Shown: positions 34,915 through 44,175, numbered from the stretch's first letter. The stretch is DNA of 64,000 nucleotides from Planctomycetes bacterium B3_Pla (GCA_005223045.1 NJBM01000004.1:1-64000); one strand, 5' to 3'. Numbers and translations: made by a program. Notes: a model not told the origin generated them from the letters alone.

Positions 34915-35892
34915 GTGGAGTTTGATCTTGAATATTCGCGGCGGGTTATCGAAGCCGAGGCTGATGCCATAGCTTCGGTCACGCCGATAGTTAATGCGTC
35001 TTTCGCCCTGGCGTGTGAGATGATATACAATTGCACCGGCTCCTGCATAGTCAGCGGTATCGGTAAAGCGGGGATAATCGGCCGGAAGATAAGCGCCACC
35101 TTGGCTTCGACCGGCACGCCGAGCCATTTCCTTCATCCGGCCGAAGCCGTCCACGGCGACCTGGGCAGGCTGCGTGAAAACGACGTGGTGATAGTCCTCA
35201 GCTACGGCGGCGAAACCGATGAAGTCACTCGCCTGATAAACCTGGTCAAGCAGTTGGGGATAAGACTGATATCCATAACAGGCGACAGAGATTCAACTCT
35301 CGGCAAACACAGCGATGTGGTGCTGTGCATGGGGCAGATGAGCGAAGCCTGCCCGCTGGGCGTCGCTCCGAGTGTCTCGACCACCTGTATGTTGGCGGTT
35401 GGCGACGCCCTTGCCTTTACCGTTATGAAGGCGCGTGAATTCAGCGTCGAAGACTACGTGAGATTCCATCCGGGCGGCTCGCTCGGCGCCAGGCTCATGA
35501 CGGTCGAGCAGTCGATGATGTTCCGGCCCGGCGAGAAATTGCCTATCGCCGAGGTGACCGATACGGTAAAACAGTTGCTCGAAAAGACCGACGATCTCAA
35601 GCGACATGGGGCTGTGATGGTAGTCGGAAAAGATGGGACGTTGGCGGGCATAATCACCGACGCGGACCTTCGCCGCCTGATGACAAATCACGGGCACAAG
35701 GGCTTCGACTTCAAAGCCGGCGACGTTATGACCGCTGATTGCAAGAAAATAAGGGCCGACGCCCTCGCAGCAGAGGCGACGGCCATCTTCCATAAGTATA
35801 GAATTGACGAGCTGCCCGTAGTCGATGCGGGCAACAGACCGCTCGGCCTGATCGACGTGCAGGATATCGTGACAATAAAAGTCGTAGGATAA
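34915..35892 (+). CDS. kdsD: Arabinose-5-phosphate isomerase (KdsD/KpsF)
   Basis: Converts ribulose 5-phosphate to arabinose 5-phosphate, the first step of Kdo synthesis for LPS. The 325 residues contain an N-terminal SIS domain (about 30-175; 'GIGKAGIIGRKISATLASTGTPSHFLHPAEAVHGDLG' region and 'LSYGGETDEV') and two CBS domains (about 205-325; 'GIITDADLRR' and 'LIDVQDIVTI'). The start is a GTG at 34915 with AGGAG 10 bases before. kdsC and an LPS-export gene follow, so the block is a lipopolysaccharide operon. Confidence 0.95.
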   Translation: MEFDLEYSRRVIEAEADAIASVTPIVNASFALACEMIYNCTGSCIVSGIGKAGIIGRKISATLASTGTPSHFLHPAEAVHGDLGRLRENDVVIVLSYGGETDEVTRLINLVKQLGIRLISITGDRDSTLGKHSDVVLCMGQMSEACPLGVAPSVSTTCMLAVGDALAFTVMKAREFSVEDYVRFHPGGSLGARLMTVEQSMMFRPGEKLPIAEVTDTVKQLLEKTDDLKRHGAVMVVGKDGTLAGIITDADLRRLMTNHGHKGFDFKAGDVMTADCKKIRADALAAEATAIFHKYRIDELPVVDAGNRPLGLIDVQDIVTIKVVG

Positions 35893-35946
35893 AGCAATTG
35901 ATGATTGGCGATTGCCGATTGCCGGTTGCCGATTGGAAAAAGGAAA

Positions 35947-36465
35947 ATGAATAAGCCGGATCTTGTGAAGATACAAATGTTAGTTCTGGATGTAGATGGT
36001 GTTTTGACCGATGGGGCGCTGATCATGAACTCTGACGGCAGTGAGAGCAAATTCTTCAATTCTCTGGACGGCCACGGGCTTCGAATGTGGCAACGGGCGG
36101 GGCACAAGGTTGCGCTTATCAGCGGCAGGGCATCGGAGCCGACGCAGCGCCGGGCCGCACAATTGGGGATTGAACACGTATTTGAAGACTGCCATTACAA
36201 ACTGCCCGTATTCGAGAAACTTCTTGAACAGCTCGGCCTGACGCCGGACCAGGTGGCGTATATCGGCGATGATTTGCCGGATCTGCCGCCAATGCGAAAC
36301 GCCGGATTTGCCGTCGCTGTCGCCAATGCTGTCGATGAGGTCAAGCGGCACGCCGATTATGTGACCACTCACCCCGGCGGTAGCGGCGCCGTGAGGGAAG
36401 TAGTAGAATATATTCTGAAAAGTACGGGCAAATGGCAGGAACTTATGAAAAGGTACCTGCCGTAA
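35947..36465 (+). CDS. kdsC: Kdo-8-phosphate phosphatase (KdsC)
   Basis: HAD phosphatase releasing phosphate from Kdo-8-phosphate. 172 residues, the usual KdsC length. The nucleophile and acid are D15 and D17 in LVLDVDGVLTDG; 'ISGRASEPTQRRAAQLGI' and 'YIGDDLPDLPPM' are the remaining HAD motifs and KdsC signatures. It has no cap domain, as expected for this tetrameric class. I start at the ATG at 35947; the open frame from 35905 crosses a GATTGCCGATTGCCG repeat that is unlikely to be coding. Located between kdsD and the Lpt gene. Confidence 0.93.
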   Translation: MNKPDLVKIQMLVLDVDGVLTDGALIMNSDGSESKFFNSLDGHGLRMWQRAGHKVALISGRASEPTQRRAAQLGIEHVFEDCHYKLPVFEKLLEQLGLTPDQVAYIGDDLPDLPPMRNAGFAVAVANAVDEVKRHADYVTTHPGGSGAVREVVEYILKSTGKWQELMKRYLP

Positions 36466-36487
36466 AGGCGAAAAGAGGCTTCTTGAG

Positions 36488-39016
36488 ATGCGAAAACTCC
36501 TGATCGGCTTTGTTTCACTCGGTTTCGTGCTTGCAGCGTATCTGCTGTACAGCGGCCTGAGCGATACGCCCGTGATCGATATCGATGCCGGGGCCGGATT
36601 CATTGAGGATGCCGGCGACAGCAACATCGGCGATTTTGACGGCGAGATACGCAAGATAGACGGTGTAGGGCTTGGCACCACCAAGAAGGCTTACTATTAT
36701 ACCCTCAACAAGAAGACAAAAGAAGTCGAGCGGGAATGGGGCTTCGAGAAGCTGCTGCACGAAGTCCGAGATGTTTGGGAGCTTGAAAAACCGTATATAA
36801 ATGTCTTTGAGTCCGATTTTGCGTGTTACATCACCGCCGACAAGGGGCAGGTGCAGGTCGAAACCGCAGTCGGTAGCACTACCCCCAGGGACGCCACGTT
36901 TAGCGGTAATGTAGTCATCCATATTTTGCCCAAGGCTTCGAGCGAAGTCAAGGAGAGCTTCATCTATCTCGACGACATTATTTTCCTGAGCGAGAGGTCA
37001 CTACTATCGACCGCCGGCCCGGTAGAATTTGTTTCTGATGACGTTCAGATGCGCGGCACCGGCCTGGAGCTGGTTTACAACGACCAGAGTGACCGCCTCG
37101 AATATTTCAGAATTGTCGATCTGGAGGCTTTGCGCATAAAAGACTCGCAAGCTGCTATGTTTTCCGCAGGCGAGGCGGAGGCCGAGGCGCCCTCTGAGGA
37201 CCAGGCACAGCAGCCGGATGAAATTGCGGTGGCTTTAAGTCCTGAACAGACTGAAACGGCGCCCGAAGAGGCCCGGCCGCCGGTCGAGGAGAAGGACGTC
37301 CAATTATATAAGCTCGTATTCAGTGACAATGTGTTGATTGACACTCCACGGGAACTGGTTTTTGCCGATGATAGAATCTGCATCAGCGACATCTTATGGT
37401 CGAAGGACTCAAGTGAGCGGTCGGGCGAAGTTGACGCCGCCGGTGTCGATGATGCCAACGCAGTTGCAGCGGCCGGGCCGGAAGAACAAGATGGGGAACC
37501 GAATGTCACTGTTGCACAGATGAGTGAGCCGAACGAGCCGGCTGAGCAGCCCGGCGATATCGTCATAACCTGCGATAACGGCCTTGTATTGGTGCCGATG
37601 GATTCTCCCAAATCGCTCGATGATTACATGCAACCGCCTGTCAACGCAGCGGTCCCGGGCAGTGAGCATCCCGAGCAGCTCGAAGATGATACGGGGCGAA
37701 CCAGATTCCTGACTCCGAGAATCGACTATAACAGAGTTACTGGAGACGTCGTCGCCAACGGTTTAACGGAACTGACGTTCTATACAGAAGACCGGGCCGG
37801 TGCCGAGGCCAACGAGCCGTCGGCGCCGATAAAAATAACCGCCCGCGACGGGGCGAAGTTTTTCCCTGTGTCAAACCATGCCGTATTCAAAGGCGATTGC
37901 GTGTGCACAATGCCGCAGGCCGATCTGGCCGTGCCAAGAGATGTTACGTTTGAGTCCCCGGAGATAACCGTACATTTTCCCCAGGACAAATCCAAACGGC
38001 CCGATATTTTTGCCGCCGGCCCGGCGAAACTTACATTCTACGTCCAGGACGCGAACGACACGAATCCGCCGCGAGATGTGAACGATATAGCTACCGTAAA
38101 AGAGCCTGTACCGATAACGGTAACCGCACAGAGGCAGGCACGTTATTCGGCAGCCGCGAACCAGATCATTTTTGAGGACGATTGCCGGTGCACGACAGTC
38201 CGGGAAGACCCCAACGCCGTGACAGAGTATATGCTTCTGTCGGAATTGATAACGGTAGATTTGCCCGAAGATACGAATGAAAGTTCATCCGATCCGGCCT
38301 CTGACATAGACATAAAACATCTGACCGCCAGCGGTGGTGTGGTCAGGCTCGTGGCCACCAAAACGGCAAAAGCCGACCCGAATCTCGCCGGGCAAGTCCG
38401 TGATCCAAACGCCGCACAACTGCTGGGCGGTGTTGAGTTGCAGTGCAGCCAGGTTGACTATGATCCCGTGCGGGGATTGTTCGCAGCCACCGGGCCGCCC
38501 GCGATTATACAGGTTAAGAATTCAAAAATCTCTGCCTCCGGGCAAGATCCCAATGGATTGAGCCTGAGCAAACCGTGCTATGCGTTTTTTGAGAATTTCG
38601 ACACTCTGAAATACTTCATCCACGAGAATCGGATTGTCGCCGATGCAGTCTCGGAACAATTGCTCGCGGCCTATTATTTTCCTGTTGTCGATGGTAAGGC
38701 GGGCGAGGGCATCGCCGCGACAACTCCTCATGTAGAGGCATTCCTGACCGAAACGGCCGAAGGCCGGACGGAACTGTCGAGTCTGGCCGCGACAGGCGGG
38801 ATTCGCTACATGGATAAAGAGAAAGGTGGGGACAACGAATTCCTGGGCAGCCAACTGTTCTACGACCATAAAAGCTCTATCGTAAAGGTCACCGGCGATG
38901 AGTCTCAGCCGTGCTACTACAACGGCGCTCTCGTCGATCAGATCGAACACAACGTTAAAACGCGTAAAACCAAGTCTCGAATCGTTGCCCCAGGCGCCCT
39001 GCAGATAAGCCAATAA
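36488..39016 (+). CDS. Giant LptC/LptA-like LPS-export periplasmic protein
   Basis: An 842-residue inner-membrane-anchored periplasmic protein. Residues about 5-24 form the single membrane anchor of LptC. The rest has beta-jelly-roll OstA/LptA-like units separated by acidic, Pro/Ala/Glu-rich linkers (about 228-270 and 310-355). Two units are clearly related: 'IKITARDGAKFFPVSNHAVFKGDCVCTM' (split around residues 445-475) and 'ITVTAQRQARYSAAANQIIFEDDCRCTT'. LptC alone is about 190 residues and LptA about 180, so this may combine the membrane clamp and much of the bridge in one chain. It follows kdsC by 22 bases, supporting a role in lipopolysaccharide traffic. lptB is not in the window. Confidence 0.72.
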   Translation: MRKLLIGFVSLGFVLAAYLLYSGLSDTPVIDIDAGAGFIEDAGDSNIGDFDGEIRKIDGVGLGTTKKAYYYTLNKKTKEVEREWGFEKLLHEVRDVWELEKPYINVFESDFACYITADKGQVQVETAVGSTTPRDATFSGNVVIHILPKASSEVKESFIYLDDIIFLSERSLLSTAGPVEFVSDDVQMRGTGLELVYNDQSDRLEYFRIVDLEALRIKDSQAAMFSAGEAEAEAPSEDQAQQPDEIAVALSPEQTETAPEEARPPVEEKDVQLYKLVFSDNVLIDTPRELVFADDRICISDILWSKDSSERSGEVDAAGVDDANAVAAAGPEEQDGEPNVTVAQMSEPNEPAEQPGDIVITCDNGLVLVPMDSPKSLDDYMQPPVNAAVPGSEHPEQLEDDTGRTRFLTPRIDYNRVTGDVVANGLTELTFYTEDRAGAEANEPSAPIKITARDGAKFFPVSNHAVFKGDCVCTMPQADLAVPRDVTFESPEITVHFPQDKSKRPDIFAAGPAKLTFYVQDANDTNPPRDVNDIATVKEPVPITVTAQRQARYSAAANQIIFEDDCRCTTVREDPNAVTEYMLLSELITVDLPEDTNESSSDPASDIDIKHLTASGGVVRLVATKTAKADPNLAGQVRDPNAAQLLGGVELQCSQVDYDPVRGLFAATGPPAIIQVKNSKISASGQDPNGLSLSKPCYAFFENFDTLKYFIHENRIVADAVSEQLLAAYYFPVVDGKAGEGIAATTPHVEAFLTETAEGRTELSSLAATGGIRYMDKEKGGDNEFLGSQLFYDHKSSIVKVTGDESQPCYYNGALVDQIEHNVKTRKTKSRIVAPGALQISQ

Positions 39017-39175
39017 CAGGCGAGCCAGACCGAACCTGAACCCAAAAAACCTATTTTTTTCTTGCTTTTTCAGGCAGTATCGGCTATAATATCACCCCGA
39101 TATGAGCGGGTCCGGCGTTTTTGCGCCGGCCACGAGAGTTGCCCATACGGATGTGTCTTGCGAAGGAGACTGAGT

Positions 39176-39607
39176 ATGGAAACGCAAGTGGAAAAGTACA
39201 TACACGGCCTGTCGGATGTCGACTTGCTGGAGTACACACGAACGGCCACGCATCTACCGGAAGCCCTGGAATTCGCAGAGATCGAGTTAGCTGATCGGCA
39301 CCTGCCCTCCGACCGCTTAACGGTTCTCGATAAGCAGTTGAAGCAGCGAGAAATAGCACGCCAGGCAGAAGCTCAGGCAGCCGCAGCCGAACCGCTGCAT
39401 TGGGAATGGCGCATCGCAGTCTTTCTCTCCGGCATATACGCGATTCCTCTGCTATTATTCGTCCCTGCCTGGTGCAAGTTTCGGGATGAAGGTTTACACC
39501 AAAAATACAAAGACATGTGGACCTGTGCCGTAGCCGGTTTCTGCCTCCAGCCGATTCTAATCCTTGCACGCATCCCGCCCTGGAGCTGGCTCAGAGCCAT
39601 TTTCTAA
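39176..39607 (+). CDS. Small membrane protein of unknown function
   Basis: A 143-residue protein. The N-terminal 85 residues are soluble and charged (METQVEKYIHGLSDVDLLEY, then 'LPEALEFAEIELADRHLPSDRLTVLDKQL'). Two hydrophobic segments follow ('IAVFLSGIYAIPLLLFVPAW' and 'WTCAVAGFCLQPILILARI'). I start at 39176, preceded by AAGGAG at seven bases; the frame is open from 39062. Function unrecognised. Confidence 0.6.
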   Translation: METQVEKYIHGLSDVDLLEYTRTATHLPEALEFAEIELADRHLPSDRLTVLDKQLKQREIARQAEAQAAAAEPLHWEWRIAVFLSGIYAIPLLLFVPAWCKFRDEGLHQKYKDMWTCAVAGFCLQPILILARIPPWSWLRAIF

Positions 39608-39793
39608 GCAGGGCATAGAATTCAGAATGTCGAATGAAGAATTCTTCAGGGGTAAACAGCCTATGAGATGCAGTACTTTCCCCCGTCAATCTGGTTGCCG
39701 TAGGTCCGTCCACGTCATGCCGAGAGCAGTCGAGGCATCTGTTCAAAACTTGCCATTGCAGTCTCGCAAGATGGGCTTTGGTTCGTTGGGCCT

Positions 39794-40474
39794 CTATGCA
39801 CAAAGCTGCCGTAAATCGGCCATGCTCAGTTCGTTCAGCCGCGCAACTACTTTCTCTGCTTGACTCAACTGCTCGGCGTCGTAGGAATTTGTTACGGCGA
39901 TGGTGTGCATTCCCGCTGCCTCAGCCGCCTGCAGGCCCCAGTGGGAGTCTTCTATAACGATACACTCGTTGGCCGCGATAGGGGGCCGGCAGTGGTCGAT
40001 GAGCTTTCGCAGGGCCAGCAGGAATCCTTCCGGGTGCGGCTTTCCTTTTTTCACCTGCTCGGCGGAAACTATCGCCGTAAAGAAGTGCCGCAGCCGCGCC
40101 TCATCGAGCATCAGTTCAATTTCCACCAGCAGAGAGCCTGAGCATATCGCCATCGGGATTTGATTCTGTTTGAGCATTCTCAAGAATTCGTGCACGCCTT
40201 CGATTGTCCGGCCCTCGGTTTTTGTTAGCTCCTCGAAGATTTGGCTCTTTTGTTTGATGATATCGCCGATTTGCTGCTCGTCGATCTTCAGCAGGCCCTG
40301 TGTGATAAGCGTTTTGTAGCAATCGAAGTCGCTAAAGCCCAGATAATCCCGGTAGTATTCTTTCGTTGTCAGCTCGATGCCGTATGGGACTAATGAGCGG
40401 TTAAAAGCACGAAGGTGCAGGACCTCCGAATCGGTGATGACCCCGTCAAAATCAAATATTACAGCTTTGAGCAT
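39794..40474 (-). CDS. HAD-superfamily hydrolase, beta-phosphoglucomutase-like
   Basis: A 226-residue cytosolic phosphatase or mutase. The nucleophile pair is in VIFDFDGVITDSE, motif II is 'ICSGS', the lysine is in 'KKGKPHPEGF', and motif IV is 'CIVIEDSHWGLQAAEAAGM'. The alpha-helical cap of the phosphoglucomutase/phosphoglycolate-phosphatase subgroup fills residues about 17-85. Substrate not predictable. Its start lies only 6 bases after the DUF4276 stop, so it is probably cotranscribed with the ATPase/DUF4276 pair. Confidence 0.85.
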   Translation of the reverse strand: MLKAVIFDFDGVITDSEVLHLRAFNRSLVPYGIELTTKEYYRDYLGFSDFDCYKTLITQGLLKIDEQQIGDIIKQKSQIFEELTKTEGRTIEGVHEFLRMLKQNQIPMAICSGSLLVEIELMLDEARLRHFFTAIVSAEQVKKGKPHPEGFLLALRKLIDHCRPPIAANECIVIEDSHWGLQAAEAAGMHTIAVTNSYDAEQLSQAEKVVARLNELSMADLRQLCA

Positions 40475-40480
40475 AAGGTT

Positions 40481-41146
40481 TTACTGGTTCCCAATATTCT
40501 CCAATTTTGTAATCCATTCGTTAAAGTGCGGACATTCCTGACGCATTGTTTCCAAACCAATTCGACTTGCTGCGGTTATGCCATTTATTGTTTTTTTAAA
40601 ACCTTCAAACACTCCTTCAATTCGCCGTGAAGGACATGTGTCATAATGATCATCAATTTCTTCAGGGGTTGAAAATTTGTTTCGTATTGTCAGGAAAATA
40701 GAGGACAACTTTCTATCGCCAAGACTCTCGGCTAATTTCAAAGGAGATGAAAAAAGCAACGCTTCGAATTCGTGCATCTGAACATAAGGCATGAAACGGT
40801 TTGGATTAAAAGAATTTCCCAAATGATCGGCAATATCATTCGACATACCGCCTTCGACTATTGCAGCTTTTTCAGAACAACTTTGACAACGTTTTGCCTG
40901 ATCCTTACCGGGCCAGTCCGTGGGCATTCCATAGAAATCAACCATAGTCGTACATAAACAAGATGGATCTGATTTAACCGTATTTAGAATTTGATTTTTA
41001 GATATCGAATATTTTGGAATGCCCCCGGCCTTCTGAAGGAGAAAAGGCTTGATATATGTTCCTCTTTCGTAAAAATGAGGTTTCAACACTTCATTGACAA
41101 AGAGTATTTCCGTTGGGCCTTCTACAAGAATCTTTATATTGCTCAT
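40481..41146 (-). CDS. DUF4276 family, TOPRIM-like partner of the ATPase
   Basis: A 221-residue cytosolic protein. 'IKILVEGPTEILFVNEVL' carries the TOPRIM glutamate (VEGPTE) and 'TTMVDFYGMPTDWPG' the acidic motif expected of that fold. 'PYVQMHEFEALLFSSP' is the DUF4276 signature. Its start overlaps the ATPase stop by 4 bases (ATGA). ATPases of the ABC/AAA class paired with a separate TOPRIM protein form defence systems such as PARIS, and OLD nucleases carry both in one chain. A nuclease role here is therefore likely but inferred. AT-rich by eye relative to the etf operon next door. Confidence 0.8.
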   Translation of the reverse strand: MSNIKILVEGPTEILFVNEVLKPHFYERGTYIKPFLLQKAGGIPKYSISKNQILNTVKSDPSCLCTTMVDFYGMPTDWPGKDQAKRCQSCSEKAAIVEGGMSNDIADHLGNSFNPNRFMPYVQMHEFEALLFSSPLKLAESLGDRKLSSIFLTIRNKFSTPEEIDDHYDTCPSRRIEGVFEGFKKTINGITAASRIGLETMRQECPHFNEWITKLENIGNQ

Positions 41147-42168
41147 TGGCCAGCCGTCCCCTCAATGATGTTTCGGCTCCAGATGTCTCCCAAAGAATAG
41201 TCTTCAAGCCAAATTTTTAATTTTTCCATGTCGGGACGGCTGAATACGGACTCTTCATTCTTGCGTTCAACAAGAATAATATCTTCCGGCTGGAAATGAT
41301 CGATTAACGCCGCCGATTGTGTAGCGACGATAATCTGCGTTTTAAGCGAGGCTTTTTGGATTAACTCTGCTAATAATGCTAACGCAAAAGGATGCAATCC
41401 CAATTCTGGCTCATCTAATAAAATGGTTGAAGGCGGATCAGGTTGAAGCAACGCCGTCGCAAGACAGATAAAACGTAATGTGCCATCCGATATCTGACTT
41501 GGGTGAAACGGATAGTCCGATCCCTTCTGTTGCCATTCCAACAACGTTTCGTCCGGATTATCCAGAGAATCTCTTAATAAGAAATCATCGAAAAACGGGG
41601 CAGCCAATTGAATTACTTCACGGATATACTGATATTCCTTTTCATGCTTTTTCCTAAGAAAAAGCAGAAACGCCGCCAAATTACTCGCATCAGGTCTTAA
41701 GTATTCATAATCTCGTTTAGAGCACGGTCTTTTAATCCCAGCAAAATCACTCGTATCATGGAAATGATAGGTTGAAAAGATCTTTTCAATATCGTTGCGT
41801 TTTATATATGCAGAATGTGGATCCCCAATAGGTATTCTTGTTGACCGAGAGAATTGATTGTTAGCAGTAATGGACAACTCAAATGTATAAAGAGGTAAAT
41901 TTAATATTTCTAATTCCACTTTGATTGACTGAGTTACTTTAGAACCTAAATAAAGAAATCTATCTGCGCCTCCTTTCTTTTGAACATAGAAGTGAGGTAA
42001 TCCTTTTTCTTTTGCAATTGCTTGTAAAAGCTCAAAAAAACTGACAAAGTTGCTTTTTCCTGAGCCGTTCGGGCCGATCAGGATATTGAGATTTCGAAGC
42101 TCGAAATCCTTAAGATTTCGAATGGATTTGTAGCCTTTTATGGTTAATTTGCTTATTGCCTGTCCCAT
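41143..42168 (-). CDS. AAA/ABC-type ATPase (AAA_21, RecF/OLD-like)
   Basis: A 341-residue cytosolic ATPase. Walker A is GPNGSGKS (residues 32-39), Walker B with catalytic glutamate is 'TILLDEPELGLHP', a signature-like 'ISDGTLRF' precedes it, and 'IIVATQSAALIDHF' is the switch region, as in AAA_21/RecF/OLD ATPases. It has no TOPRIM domain of its own; the next, overlapping gene supplies a TOPRIM-like protein. The start at 42168 has AAGGA at seven bases; the frame is open to 42198. The pair would be an ATPase sensor plus nuclease-type effector. Confidence 0.85.
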   Translation of the reverse strand: MGQAISKLTIKGYKSIRNLKDFELRNLNILIGPNGSGKSNFVSFFELLQAIAKEKGLPHFYVQKKGGADRFLYLGSKVTQSIKVELEILNLPLYTFELSITANNQFSRSTRIPIGDPHSAYIKRNDIEKIFSTYHFHDTSDFAGIKRPCSKRDYEYLRPDASNLAAFLLFLRKKHEKEYQYIREVIQLAAPFFDDFLLRDSLDNPDETLLEWQQKGSDYPFHPSQISDGTLRFICLATALLQPDPPSTILLDEPELGLHPFALALLAELIQKASLKTQIIVATQSAALIDHFQPEDIILVERKNEESVFSRPDMEKLKIWLEDYSLGDIWSRNIIEGTAGQ

Positions 42169-42196
42169 ACCATGTTCCTTATCCAGCTTGGATAAC

Positions 42197-42225
42197 AAAA
42201 AACCCCGGCTGTTTTTGCCGGGGCT
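42197..42225 (-). terminator. Rho-independent terminator of the etf-acd operon
   Basis: On the minus strand, GCCCCGGC / GCCGGGG arms (42217-42223 and 42203-42209, 7-base loop) are followed by TTTTTT (42197-42202). It lies 38 bases past the stop of the acyl-CoA dehydrogenase gene and isolates the ATPase/DUF4276 genes, which read in the same direction, from that operon. Confidence 0.9.
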
Positions 42226-42262
42226 TCATTATACAATTGAAAATCGGTAATTTACAATGGTT

Positions 42263-44071
42263 TTATCCCAGTTCCTGCACCGGGCCGATGAGGGCTTCAT
42301 ACTCTGTGAACGTTGACTTGTCGCCGGTGCGGACAAGCTCTACCAGGGCGGCGATCTTCGGGGCGTTCTTGGTAATATATCTGCGTGCGAGCACTGCTTT
42401 GCGTTTTTTCATGGAGATAATCTGGCCATCATCGTCCGAACCGTTCTGGGCGACCGCGACTTCCATATCTACCTTCGTACTGGCCTGGCCGCAGAACAGA
42501 TAGCCGTTAATCAAGTCTATAGCTATATCGACGACCGGTCTGCCGTAAAGGTCCATGTATTCGTTGCCGTGCTCCTTCACGTAGGCTACCGCCTCTTTCA
42601 AAAGCTGCCGCCCCTCGGCGAGTTTTTCGAGCAGGTCTTTAACTTCGGCGTCATAATCCTGTTCCGCCAGTTCGGTCATGAATTTCTCCGCCGTTCCGCT
42701 GGCGACGCCGCGAACCGCCGCGACGACCTGCAGTTGGCTCGTCCCCTCGTAGATGGTCGTGATTCTTGCGTCGCGGACGTACCTTTCGCAGGCATAGTCC
42801 CGCATATACCCGCTGCCGCCAAGCACCTGCATCGAGTCGTAAGTGACACTGTTGCACATTTCCGAGCAGTAGTATTTGCTCATCGGCGTCAGCATCGCAG
42901 CGTATCTTCTATACTTTCGCGATTCGTTCTTGAGTTGCTTGGCTTCGACCTTGTCTTTGGGCGGGTTCGTTTCGAGCCGTTTTGCGTATCCTATTTCCAT
43001 ATCAACCACGCGCGACGTCTCGTACAAAAGCGCCCGGCCAGCTTCGATGGCGATCTTCATATCGATCATCATGTCACGCACTGCGGGCAGCTTTTCAATC
43101 GCAACGCCAAACTGTTTTCTCGTTGAGGCGTAATCGCGGGCAACGCGGTACGCCGCCTCGGCGATACCCATCGACTGGCCTGCAATTCCGATGCGGGCGC
43201 CGTTCATCAGGCTCATCACGTATGTCACGAGACCTCGCTGGCGCTCGCCGATTATTTCACAGGGCGTGTTGTCGAAGAAAATCTCACACGTCGGCGAGCC
43301 GTGAATGCCTAACTTGTCTTCCAGCCGGCGAATGTGCACAGTCGGGCCAGGCTCACAGACAAACAGGCTCAGGCCAAGCCCGCCGCTTCGGTCCGGCTCG
43401 CTACGCGACAGGACCAGCAGGACATCGCCGCAGCCGTTGGTGATGAAGCGTTTTACGCCGTGCAGGAGCCAGTTGCCGTCATCGTCCTGGAACGCACGGA
43501 GCTTGATCGCCTGTAAATCGGAGCCGGCGTCCGGCTCTGTAAGGACCATCGCACCGGTGACTTTGCCGGTGGAAAAATCATGTAAATATTTCTGCTTGAT
43601 CTCTTCCGATGCGAATGCGTTGATCGTCTCGGCGATACCCTGCAGGCCGAAGATGTTCATAAGCCCGGCGTCCGCCCGCGAGACGATCTCGATTGCCATC
43701 GAATAGACGAGATTAGGGAAATTGAGACCGCCGAACCGGTGCGGCAGCGTAAAACCCATGACCTCAGCCTGGCCGAGTTTTTCTATCGCCTCGGCGATTC
43801 CCTTTGCGCGGGTCACGGTGCCGTCCTCGTTGAGAATATTGCCCTGGCGGTCCACGTCTTCGGCGCGCGGCGCGATGAAATCGCCGCTCAGTTGCCCGAG
43901 CGAATCAAGCACCATATCGTAGTTTTGTATAGCCTCTTCGGCATCAGCCGGGGCGTAGTTGGATTCGCTTGCGAACTTAAAACCTTCCTCGCAAACGCTC
44001 GCCGAGCCGGCCACGTCCGTGTGCCTGAACAAAAACTGTATATCGTCGTTATCTTTATAGAAGTTGGCCAT
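42263..44071 (-). CDS. Acyl-CoA dehydrogenase
   Basis: FAD enzyme of 602 residues, longer than classic 380-residue short-chain enzymes and of the AcdA/FadE type with a C-terminal extra helical domain. Substrate- and FAD-binding signatures are 'GAMVLTEPDAGSDLQAIKLRA' split before residue 200 and 'KRFITNGCGDVLLVLSR'; the catalytic glutamate is in 'TIYEGTSQLQV'. It is the last gene of the etfB-etfA-acd operon, so electrons pass directly to the adjacent ETF. The N-terminus (MANFYKDNDDIQFLF) is the usual one for this subgroup. Chain-length specificity unknown. Confidence 0.94.
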   Translation of the reverse strand: MANFYKDNDDIQFLFRHTDVAGSASVCEEGFKFASESNYAPADAEEAIQNYDMVLDSLGQLSGDFIAPRAEDVDRQGNILNEDGTVTRAKGIAEAIEKLGQAEVMGFTLPHRFGGLNFPNLVYSMAIEIVSRADAGLMNIFGLQGIAETINAFASEEIKQKYLHDFSTGKVTGAMVLTEPDAGSDLQAIKLRAFQDDDGNWLLHGVKRFITNGCGDVLLVLSRSEPDRSGGLGLSLFVCEPGPTVHIRRLEDKLGIHGSPTCEIFFDNTPCEIIGERQRGLVTYVMSLMNGARIGIAGQSMGIAEAAYRVARDYASTRKQFGVAIEKLPAVRDMMIDMKIAIEAGRALLYETSRVVDMEIGYAKRLETNPPKDKVEAKQLKNESRKYRRYAAMLTPMSKYYCSEMCNSVTYDSMQVLGGSGYMRDYACERYVRDARITTIYEGTSQLQVVAAVRGVASGTAEKFMTELAEQDYDAEVKDLLEKLAEGRQLLKEAVAYVKEHGNEYMDLYGRPVVDIAIDLINGYLFCGQASTKVDMEVAVAQNGSDDDGQIISMKKRKAVLARRYITKNAPKIAALVELVRTGDKSTFTEYEALIGPVQELG

Positions 44072-44097
44072 TGTCCGTTCCGTTTTCCCTTATGGTC

Positions 44098-44175
44098 ATT
44101 GTGAGCGAAGTGAAGCAATCTAACACGTGGGGATTAAGATTGCCGCGCCAACCTTTCGGTTGGCTCGCAATGACG
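44098..44175. repeat. GCAATGACA palindromic repeats before the acyl-CoA dehydrogenase
   Basis: CATTGTGAGCGAAGTGAAGC and GATTGCCGCGCC...GGCTCGCAATGAC are two copies of the dispersed palindrome also found at 1919-2128 and 12119-12160. They lie in the etfA-acd gap within an operon. Confidence 0.55.

Noticed and set aside
35898..35937. GATTGCCGATTGCCG run considered as a CRISPR-type repeat
   Set aside because: Units are about 7 bases, contiguous, without spacers; a simple repeat.
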